The notes under the pieces: generated by a model
The model's database searches: none
Seen by the model: the letters and a program-made list of their open reading frames with translations, nothing else
Told to the model about the DNA's origin: nothing
Assembly (NCBI RefSeq): GCF_019458805.1
Contig: NZ_JAIBOA010000006.1
Coordinates: 248,001 to 312,000 of the forward strand
Length of the DNA: 64,000 bases
Direction: 5' to 3'
From: Actinomadura parmotrematis
GTDB lineage: Bacteria > Actinomycetota > Actinomycetes > Streptosporangiales > Streptosporangiaceae
Part shown: positions 58,627-64,000 of the stretch, piece after piece
Layout: each line of letters begins with the position of its first letter
How positions within the stretch are numbered: position 1 is the stretch's first letter
Position numbers and translations under genes: made by a program

Positions 58627-59544
58627 ATGAGAACACGGAACAAGGCCCTCATCGCGGCGACCGCCGCCACCGCGCTCGGCGGCGCGGCGTTCGGCGGCGT
58701 CGCGCTCAGCGGCGGCGGCCTCGCCAGCGCGTCCCTCGCATCGGCGGCGGGTCGGAACGGTGTGTGCGAGGCGGGGGAGTTCTGCCTGTACTTCAACAGT
58801 GGTCAGCAGGGGTCGGTGTCGGACTTCACCGGTTCGGTGGCCGATTACGGTGCCAAGCAGCCCTCGTGTTTCGACTTCAAGGGGTCGGGTGCCGGTAAGG
58901 GCAGGTGCGTGAAGAACGCGGCGGCGTCGGTGTGGAACCGGTCGTCCAAGACGGTGCGGGTGTACTTCAACAGCAACTACGGCGGCACCTACCAGGACTT
59001 CAAGACCGGTGCCAAGGGCAACCTGAGCGCGGCGTTGAAGAACCAGAACGCCTCGCACCAGTTCTCCCCGTCGGCGCGCACCAACATGTCGACCGCGCTC
59101 TACAAGGCGAGCGGCGGCCGCATCACCTGCGGCTTCGACGGCTACACCAGCACCGTCGGCCGGCACGAGGGCATCGACATCGCCCGCAGCGTCGGCTCGG
59201 ACGTGCACGCCCTGGTGGCCGGCACCGTCACCTACGTGGCGCGCGGCGCCACCGGCCGGTCCGGGCTGTCCACCATCGCGATCTACAACGCCGCCGCGAA
59301 CAAGACCGTCATCTACCTGCACACCGCGCCGCGCTCCGGCCTGAAGGCCGGGCAGGCGGTCGCCCGCGGCCAGGTCATCGCCGACGAGTCCTGGCACGGC
59401 GTCTCGTCCAGCGGCTCGGCGCACACCCACGTCGAGATGCGCCCCGGCCGGCAGACGCACGCGTCCGTGAGCGTCGGCGACCCGCACCTGGACAACCCGA
59501 ACCCGACGGCGTTCTGGGTCTCCCAGGGCTACAACGTCCGGTAG
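58627..59544 (+). CDS. Secreted M23 endopeptidase with I36/crystallin-like domain
   Basis: The protein has 305 residues. A signal region (LIAATAATALGGAAFGGVALSGG) is followed by a peptidase inhibitor I36-like domain (GVCEAGEFCLYFNSGQQGS to NASHQF, residues 40-148) with four Cys. Then comes an M23 domain: GRHEGIDIARSVGSDVHALVAGTVTYV (HxxxD), IYLHT and SAHTHVEMRPG (HxH). It cleaves peptidoglycan cross-bridges. The I36 segment is encoded by 330 bp (58741-59070) that differ at two bases from the same segment in the next gene and use codons less GC-biased than the flanks. AAGGAG precedes the ATG. Confidence 0.9.
   Translation: MRTRNKALIAATAATALGGAAFGGVALSGGGLASASLASAAGRNGVCEAGEFCLYFNSGQQGSVSDFTGSVADYGAKQPSCFDFKGSGAGKGRCVKNAAASVWNRSSKTVRVYFNSNYGGTYQDFKTGAKGNLSAALKNQNASHQFSPSARTNMSTALYKASGGRITCGFDGYTSTVGRHEGIDIARSVGSDVHALVAGTVTYVARGATGRSGLSTIAIYNAAANKTVIYLHTAPRSGLKAGQAVARGQVIADESWHGVSSSGSAHTHVEMRPGRQTHASVSVGDPHLDNPNPTAFWVSQGYNVR
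58741..59070 (+). repeat. I36 cassette repeat, copy 1 of 2
   Basis: 330 bp match 59657-59986 at an offset of 916 bases. I find two differences: an A/G change turning Asn into Asp in the block FNSNYGG/FNSDYGG, and an A/G at 59060. The boundaries fall inside two different genes and coincide with the domain limits. Confidence 0.9.
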
Positions 59545-59560
59545 CGCGGCGGAGGCGACG

Positions 59561-60502
59561 GTGGCGAAGCGAACCACACGGCTGATCGCGCGGCTCGCCG
59601 CGGCGACCCTCGCGGCGGCGCTCGGCGGGACGGCCCTCGCCGCCGCACCGGCCGCCTCGGCGGCGGGTCGGAACGGTGTGTGCGAGGCGGGGGAGTTCTG
59701 CCTGTACTTCAACAGTGGTCAGCAGGGGTCGGTGTCGGACTTCACCGGTTCGGTGGCCGATTACGGTGCCAAGCAGCCCTCGTGTTTCGACTTCAAGGGG
59801 TCGGGTGCCGGTAAGGGCAGGTGCGTGAAGAACGCGGCGGCGTCGGTGTGGAACCGGTCGTCCAAGACGGTGCGGGTGTACTTCAACAGCGACTACGGCG
59901 GCACCTACCAGGACTTCAAGACCGGTGCCAAGGGCAACCTGAGCGCGGCGTTGAAGAACCAGAACGCCTCGCACCGGTTCTCCCCGGCGACGACGTCGTG
60001 CAAGACCGACGGCACGAACGGCGAGCCGCCGACGTCGATCCTCGTGTACCGGGTCTCGCTCCAGCGCGTGGACCGGGTGGCGTTCAAGACCTACGTCAAG
60101 AACGTCCTGCCCAACGAGTGGGTGCCGAGCTGGCCCAGGGAGTCCCTGCGGGCCGGGGCGGTGGCCGTCAAGAGCTACGGCTGGTACTGGGCGCTGCACT
60201 CGGCGGCCAGGACGCCGTGGGGCCAGTGCTACGACGTCAAGGACACCACCGCGAACCAGGTCTACCGGCCCGGCTCCGCGCTCGCGGCGACGAGCGCCGC
60301 CGTGGACGCGACCTGGGCCACCCGCATGACCCGCGGCGGCAGGATCCTGGAGGCGCACTACTGCTCCACGTCCACGGCCTGCGGCGGGTGGGTCACCGGG
60401 GACTGGCTGTCGCAGTACGGCTCCCGGGACCACGCCAACGCGGGCTGGACCCACGCGAAGATCCTCAAGTCCTACTACGCCGGCATCGCCCTGAGCTCCT
60501 GA
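59561..60502 (+). CDS. Secreted SpoIID/LytB-domain protein with I36/crystallin-like domain
   Basis: The protein has 313 residues from a GTG start after GGAGGCGACG. The signal peptide is LIARLAAATLAAALGGTALAAAPAASA. The I36-like domain (residues 33-142) is almost identical to that of the preceding gene. The C-terminal half is SpoIID/LytB-like: VAFKTYVKNVLPNEWVPSWPRESLRAGAVAVKSYGWYWAL, then NQVYRPGSALAATSAAVDATWATRMTRGG and STACGGWVTGDWLSQ. SpoIID-like proteins cleave denuded glycan strands. It starts 16 bases after the M23 gene, so they are probably one operon. Confidence 0.9.
   Translation: MAKRTTRLIARLAAATLAAALGGTALAAAPAASAAGRNGVCEAGEFCLYFNSGQQGSVSDFTGSVADYGAKQPSCFDFKGSGAGKGRCVKNAAASVWNRSSKTVRVYFNSDYGGTYQDFKTGAKGNLSAALKNQNASHRFSPATTSCKTDGTNGEPPTSILVYRVSLQRVDRVAFKTYVKNVLPNEWVPSWPRESLRAGAVAVKSYGWYWALHSAARTPWGQCYDVKDTTANQVYRPGSALAATSAAVDATWATRMTRGGRILEAHYCSTSTACGGWVTGDWLSQYGSRDHANAGWTHAKILKSYYAGIALSS
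59657..59986 (+). repeat. I36 cassette repeat, copy 2 of 2
   Basis: This is the partner of 58741-59070, with over 99 percent identity by direct comparison. Flanking sequence on both sides is unrelated. This points to recent intragenic duplication or gene conversion of one domain. Confidence 0.9.
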
Positions 60503-60529
60503 CCCCCGAGGGCTCCTGAGCCGGGCAGG

Positions 60530-60563
60530 CCGCCCCTGATCCCGCCCCCGGGGTCAGGGGCGG
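60530..60563. terminator. Convergent hairpin over a stop codon
   Basis: CCGCCCCTGA (60530-60539) pairs with TCAGGGGCGG (60554-60563), with inner CCC/GGG pairs. The right arm includes the stop codon of the leftward XRE gene. It separates that gene from the SpoIID gene. Confidence 0.7.
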
Positions 60564-61444
60564 TCGACGACCACCTGGAAGTTGACCGGCCGGTTCCCCG
60601 GGAAGGCGACCCTGCCCGCGGCGTCCAGCATCTTGAACCGCACGTAGCAGAAGGCGGGCCCGTCCGGCGTGGTGACGGCGGCGCGGACGTCGACCGTCCG
60701 GCCCGGCCGCGTGTCCGCGATCGGCACGCGCTCCGCCGTCCGGCACTGCCCGTCCCGCTGCGGGGCGTCCAGGCGGACCAGGGAGTAGCCCTTCCACCGC
60801 ACGGTCCCGGTGTTGCGGATCCGCCAGGTCTTGGTGACGGTCCTGCCACCGGCGACGTGCGCGCAGTCGGGCAGCGTGACGTCCGCGACGAACGCGGCCG
60901 CGTCCCCCGCGTGCCGGGCCGCCGCCGACGCCGGCTGCGTCGGCCGCACCGGGCAGGGGACGGCGCCCGGCGCGTCCGCCCCGGCCCCGGAGTCCCGTTG
61001 GAGGACGACGATGAGGGCGACCGCGCCGGCGGCCACCACGACGGCGGGCCAGATCACGAGCCCCGGCCGGATCCGGCGCCCCGCGCTCGCCGGCGGGGGA
61101 GCGGGCGGCGGCGCGACGTCGGGGACCGGCGCCGCGACCGCGCCGGGCGGCTCCACCGCCGCCGGGACGGCCGCGAGCGCCCCGCGGACCGTCCGGCTCG
61201 CGCTCTCCCAGCGCTCGCGGTACTCCCCGGGGTCCGCGCCGCACGCCTTGACGAACTCGGCGGTCGTCCCCCAGCTCGGGAGCCGGTTCCCCTTCGTGGC
61301 CTCGTGCAGCGTCGTGTGGGAGATCGCCCCGGAACGCCCGGACATCTCCCGGAAAGGCGGGTCGCCCGCGGAGCCGCGCAATTCCCGAAGAAGCGCGGCA
61401 AAGCCCGCAACGGCCTCCATCTGTGCACGCTTGGCGTCGTCCAC
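60554..61444 (-). CDS. XRE-type HTH protein with membrane helix and NBR1-like Ig domain
   Basis: The protein has 296 residues. Cytosolic residues 1-95 are XRE-like: VAGFAALLRELRGSAGDPPFREMSGRSGAISHTTLHEATKGNRLPSWGTTAEFVKACGAD. A Pro/Ala linker leads to one membrane helix (GLVIWPAVVVAAGAVALIVVLQ). An external NBR1-like Ig domain follows: GGRTVTKTWRIRNTGTVRWKGYSLVRLD to DVRAAVTTPDGPAFCYVRFKMLDAAGRVAFPGN. It probably senses the cell surface and signals to DNA or a partner. GTG at 61444 is chosen because a promoter (TTGAGG-N18-TAGCTT) ends seven bases before it. Confidence 0.85.
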   Translation of the reverse strand: MDDAKRAQMEAVAGFAALLRELRGSAGDPPFREMSGRSGAISHTTLHEATKGNRLPSWGTTAEFVKACGADPGEYRERWESASRTVRGALAAVPAAVEPPGAVAAPVPDVAPPPAPPPASAGRRIRPGLVIWPAVVVAAGAVALIVVLQRDSGAGADAPGAVPCPVRPTQPASAAARHAGDAAAFVADVTLPDCAHVAGGRTVTKTWRIRNTGTVRWKGYSLVRLDAPQRDGQCRTAERVPIADTRPGRTVDVRAAVTTPDGPAFCYVRFKMLDAAGRVAFPGNRPVNFQVVVDRP

Positions 61445-61481
61445 GCGGGCGAAGCTAGCAGCGCCCGTCACCCTTCCTCAA
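61445..61481 (-). promoter_or_regulatory. Leaderless promoter of the XRE-NBR1 gene
   Basis: On the minus strand TTGAGG (61476-61481) and TAGCTT (61452-61457) are 18 bases apart, and GTG starts seven bases after the -10 box. No Shine-Dalgarno is present at that GTG, which fits a leaderless transcript. A GTG nine codons upstream is the alternative start. Confidence 0.6.
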
Positions 61482-61617
61482 GCGCGAACGGGAGCGAACA
61501 GGGTGATCGCCGCAGACCACGCCTTTTCTGGAATTTCCGTCAACAAAACCCGGCGCACTCTTCCATTCGAGCGGGCGGCGTAGCGGGCAGGGGCTCTCCG
61601 GAAGGACGGAGGAGAGC

Positions 61618-62106
61618 ATGCGACACGCTGGTATCAGGCACACCGGGCGGCTGTACCTGGTGATGTGCCCGCCGGAGCACTACGAGATCACCGGGGACAA
61701 CCCGCGGGCGCCGCCGGCCGCGAAGGCGGACCTGGCGGCCGCCATGGACGAGTGGGAGCGGCTGCGCGGCATCTATCTCGGCTACGACGTCAAGGTGTCG
61801 GAGGCGACCAGCGAGGGCGAGGGCGACTTCCTGGCCACCGAGCGGTCCATGCTGGCCGGGACGGGCTTCCGCACCGACCAGTCCGCGCATTTCGAGGCGC
61901 AGGAGTTCTTCTGCCGCCCCTTCCTCGGCCTCCAGCTGATCCACGAGAAGTTCTACCGCCTGGACACCGCCCTCTGCGTCCTCGACGAGCGCGGCTGCAA
62001 CACGATCGCCATCGACATGCCCCAGCTCCAGATGGGCGGCGGCGGCCCGAAGTGCTGCACCCTGGGCCTCTACGGCGAGCCTCCGGAGGCCGCCCGCTCG
62101 CGGTAG
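61618..62106 (+). CDS. Internally deleted dimethylargininase-like protein
   Basis: The protein has 162 residues; true dimethylargininases have about 255-280. RLYLVMCPPEHYEITGDNPRAP matches the family N-terminus ('yLMCpP.yFev...iNPwm'). The text then jumps to SEGEGDFLATERSMLAGTGFRTDQSAHFEAQEFF, the second half of the fold, skipping about 50 residues. FYRLDTALCVLDE has Arg where the catalytic His belongs ('FYHLDT'). The end GCNTIAIDMPQLQMGGGGPKCCTL keeps the nucleophile Cys but another stretch is missing before it. GGAGGAGAGC precedes the ATG. It is either a decaying gene with intact frame or a repurposed pseudoenzyme. Confidence 0.7.
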   Translation: MRHAGIRHTGRLYLVMCPPEHYEITGDNPRAPPAAKADLAAAMDEWERLRGIYLGYDVKVSEATSEGEGDFLATERSMLAGTGFRTDQSAHFEAQEFFCRPFLGLQLIHEKFYRLDTALCVLDERGCNTIAIDMPQLQMGGGGPKCCTLGLYGEPPEAARSR

Positions 62107-62115
62107 CGGGCCGCG

Positions 62116-62694
62116 TCAGGTGTCGCAGCCGACGCCGTCGCCGTCGCGGTCCAGGTCGTAGATGTCGCTGCCGATCACGTGGACGGGCCCCCGGACGTAG
62201 GCGGGGCCGTCGCCGCTGCCGCCGGAGCAGTCCACGTCGCTCGCGACGGGCACGCACACGCCCGAGTAGTTCGGGTCGCACCGCGACGCCGGCTTGGCGC
62301 CGACGGCGACGATCCGCGCGACCGGCCTCCTGGTGACCTTCGAGCCGACCAGCTTCCGCGCGGTCTGCACGCCTCCGGTGAGGGTCACCTCGTAGGTGAG
62401 CGTCCGGATCCCCTTGACGCCGCGCCGCTTCACCCGGGTCGTCCCGCGCGCGAGCGAGGCGTCCCGGACCTTCCTGGTCGTGAACGGGATCGGCCGGGTC
62501 TCGGTGACCTTCTTCGTCGCCGTCGACGCCTCGGGCGTCGCGGACGCCGATGCGGACACGGACGCGGAGTCCGCCGGGCTCGACGCGGGCGAGACGGCCG
62601 CGAGGGGTGCGGGATCCGCCTTGCAGGCACCGAGCGCGAGCAGCCCGACCGCACTCAGAGTGATCAGGGCGAAGCGGTGAGTTCGTTCCTTCAT
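62116..62694 (-). CDS. Lipoprotein with G5-like and excalibur calcium-binding domains
   Basis: The protein has 192 residues. FALITLSAVGLLALGAC is a lipoprotein signal with Cys after LALGA. A Ser/Ala/Thr-rich linker follows. A G5-like domain reads TETRPIPFTTRKVRDASLARGTTRVKRRGVKGIRTLTYEVTLTGGVQTARKLVGSKVTRRPV. The C-terminal excalibur-type motif is YDLDRDGDGVGCD with a disulfide-capable Cys pair. Such proteins bind cell-wall sugars or calcium at the surface. It converges on the dimethylargininase-like gene. Confidence 0.85.
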   Translation of the reverse strand: MKERTHRFALITLSAVGLLALGACKADPAPLAAVSPASSPADSASVSASASATPEASTATKKVTETRPIPFTTRKVRDASLARGTTRVKRRGVKGIRTLTYEVTLTGGVQTARKLVGSKVTRRPVARIVAVGAKPASRCDPNYSGVCVPVASDVDCSGGSGDGPAYVRGPVHVIGSDIYDLDRDGDGVGCDT

Positions 62695-62868
62695 GGGGAC
62701 GGGAGCATGCTGCCCGCCGGTCGAACGGGTCAAGAAATTTGCCACCTGAGGCCAATTTTTCCGGCCTGACGCGGTTCCTGCCGTCCGGCGGCGCCGTCCG
62801 CCCCCTCTCGCAGGTGATATAACCGTCACTTTCGGTGAGCATCCGGGGGTGCCGGGGACGGCGGCACG

Positions 62869-63269
62869 GCCTGGGACCCGATCGGCGACTTCGCCGCGAG
62901 GAAGGAGTTCACCGACGACCCATCGCCCAGGCGCACGGCTTCGCCGTCGCCGGCGGCAGCGACATCGCCCTGTCCTGCGATCTGGTCGTCATGGCCGAGG
63001 ACGCCCGCATCGGCTACATGCCGGCCCGCATCTGGGGCTGCCCGACGACCGCGATGCGGGTCTACCGCCTCGGCGCCGAGCGGGCCAAGCGGATGCTGCT
63101 GACCGGTGACACCATCGACGGCATCGCCCGCCACTCGCCCGAGGGCCGCTGGTTCCAGGAGTTCGCCGCGACGCACGGCTTCCACGAGGCCGTCGCCTGG
63201 CACGACTCCGGCCGCTGGATCCCCGAGGGCGGCGGTCCCGTCCCGACCGCGGAGGACCTGGAGGGCTGA
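62869..63269 (+). pseudogene. Remnant of an enoyl-CoA hydratase gene
   Basis: A first stretch reads AWDPIGDFAARKEFTDD in one frame. After a shift, PIAQAHGFAVAGGSDIALSCDLVVMAEDARIGYMPARIWGCPTTAMRVYRLGAERAKRMLLTGDTIDG continues in another; this is the crotonase active-site core. It then joins directly to IARHSPEGRWFQEFAATHGFHEAVAWHDSG, the family C-terminus. About 60 or more residues are missing from the C-terminal part, most of the N-terminus is gone, and no start codon suits the fragment. It is best read as a decayed gene. Confidence 0.75.
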
Positions 63270-63310
63270 GCGGCGCCCGTCCCGGCGGCGCGGCCGGCGG
63301 GGGTCGCAAA

Positions 63311-63367
63311 TCGGGCTTAATTCCCGAATGACGTTAATACCCGCAAATAACTGCGAGCCATTCGCAG
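63311..63367 (+). promoter_or_regulatory. Inverted repeats upstream of the DUF4331 gene
   Basis: TCGGG-CTTAATT-CCCGA (63311-63327) and CTGCGA-GCCAT-TCGCAG (63351-63367) are two dyads in an unusually AT-rich stretch, 130-186 bases upstream of the start codon. Direct repeats of GATTGTCG follow near 63371 and 63384. This is the probable promoter region of the DUF4331 gene. Confidence 0.45.
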
Positions 63368-63496
63368 GTGATTGTCGGTGGCGATTGTCGCGGTGGCCAA
63401 TCCGGGCGGGCGGCGTCTCCGAATCGATGCGGAACGGCATCCCGATAACGGCGACCCCCGCTCGTTACGGATGCCCCGAAGGGATTCCGCGGAAAC

Positions 63497-64000
63497 GTGA
63501 AGAAAATCAAGAAGCCGGTGGTGCTCGCCACCGGCACCGGCCTCCTGGCAGCGGCCGGCGCCCTCGCCGCCCTCGCGCCGGCGACCTCCAGCGCCTCCAG
63601 CCACCGCGAGGCGCCCCTCATCGCGGGCGACCCCCAGGCCGACACCACCGACCTGTACGCCTTCACCAGCCCCGACGCGCCCGGCACGGTGTCGCTGGTG
63701 GCCAACTGGATCCCGTTCCAGGAGCCGAACGGCGGCCCGAACTTCTACCCCTTCGCGACCGGCGCCCGCTACAACATCAAGATCGACAACGACGGCGACG
63801 GCCGGGCCGACATCACCTACCGGTGGACGTTCCGCAACGAGGACCGGCGCGGGAACAGGACGTTCCTGTACAGCAACGGGCCGGTGCGCTCGCTCAAGGA
63901 CGCCACGCTGCTGTTCCGCCAGCACTACACCCTCCAGCAGATCACCGGGAAGCGCACCCGGACGCTCGTCAAGGACGCGATCGCCGCGCCGTCCAGCACC
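63497..64000 (+). CDS. DUF4331 secreted protein, N-terminal part
   Basis: The frame runs off the right window edge after 168 codons. A GTG start gives KKIKKPVVLATGTGLLAAAGALAALAPATSSAS, a signal peptide. SSHREAPLIAGDPQADTTDLYAFTSPDAPGTVSLVANWIPFQEPNGGPNFYPF is the DUF4331 N-terminal hallmark, and YNIKIDNDGDGRADITYRWTF continues it. The family is extracellular and of unknown function. GAAGGG lies 13 bases before the start, so the start is reasonable but not certain. Confidence 0.9.
   Translation, partial: MKKIKKPVVLATGTGLLAAAGALAALAPATSSASSHREAPLIAGDPQADTTDLYAFTSPDAPGTVSLVANWIPFQEPNGGPNFYPFATGARYNIKIDNDGDGRADITYRWTFRNEDRRGNRTFLYSNGPVRSLKDATLLFRQHYTLQQITGKRTRTLVKDAIAAPSST

Noticed and set aside
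1..64000. CRISPR arrays, tRNA or rRNA genes, insertion sequences, phage genes
   Set aside because: No regularly spaced repeats with unique spacers, no T-loop GGTTCGAATCC-type signal, and no transposase or integrase motif was seen by eye. Manual reading could miss a divergent tRNA.

Overview
The window is very GC-rich with strong GC bias at third codon positions, short intergenic gaps and many GTG starts. Several promoters appear leaderless. The gene families (DUF5995, DUF4331, DUF4396, LtrA, SCO7613-type membrane protein, ECF41-like sigma factor with a SnoaL-like tail, GlxA regulators, XRE-NBR1 and SpoIIE/STAS regulators) point to a filamentous actinomycete. A Streptosporangiales member such as Actinomadura is my best guess, by inference only. 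I saw no tRNA, rRNA, CRISPR array, transposase or phage gene, so this looks like chromosomal, partly accessory sequence.

Layout. 1-9.2 kb: an F420/FMN-binding protein, a TetR regulator with a divergent crotonase, a flavin monooxygenase behind a tandem operator, a small basic protein below a repeat-rich intergenic region, a GlxA/PfpI pair and a peptide deformylase. 9.3-16.4 kb: a HAD hydrolase, DUF4267, LtrA, a 2-oxoglutarate dioxygenase, an XRE-ImmA/IrrE protein coupled to an unknown partner, and a secreted esterase. 16.6-27.9 kb: a large multi-pass membrane protein, a DEAD-box helicase with a long leader, an MBL hydrolase operon, an ECF sigma factor divergent from a flavoprotein, and a GntR regulator divergent from a CynX-like transporter. 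28-38 kb: ApbE, a MacB-like ABC exporter, two MFS transporters, a TetR regulator and a two-component system. Two copies of a 102-bp palindromic element lie here. 38-47.6 kb: a fused indolepyruvate oxidoreductase with a divergent AsnC regulator, a frameshifted NADAR gene, a HEPN-membrane protein and a flavoprotein. 47.7-57.4 kb: a degenerate CHAT protein, RecQ, a TetR regulator, a lipase, a lamin-tail protein, DUF4396 behind a copper-type palindrome, an NB-ARC-TPR ATPase, a SpoIIE phosphatase and a STAS protein. 57.7-64 kb: three secreted cell-wall enzymes in a row, an XRE-NBR1 membrane regulator, an internally deleted dimethylargininase-like gene, a G5/excalibur lipoprotein, a crotonase remnant and the start of a DUF4331 gene.

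How the genes work together. Most modules are small regulator-plus-target units with a visible palindromic operator between them. The clearest are TetR/crotonase, GntR/CynX, MFS-TetR and AsnC/indolepyruvate oxidoreductase. The 57.7-60.5 kb cluster forms a peptidoglycan-remodelling set. Two of its members carry a nearly identical 330-bp crystallin-like (I36) cassette.

Most notable items: the paired 102-bp palindromic element with the same 39-24-39 architecture and a covarying centre, beginning at a stop codon; the duplicated I36 cassette; the CHAT-like protein that lacks both catalytic residues and carries a repeated N-terminal motif; the dimethylargininase relic; and a vestigial cold-shock-protein start in the DEAD-box helicase leader.
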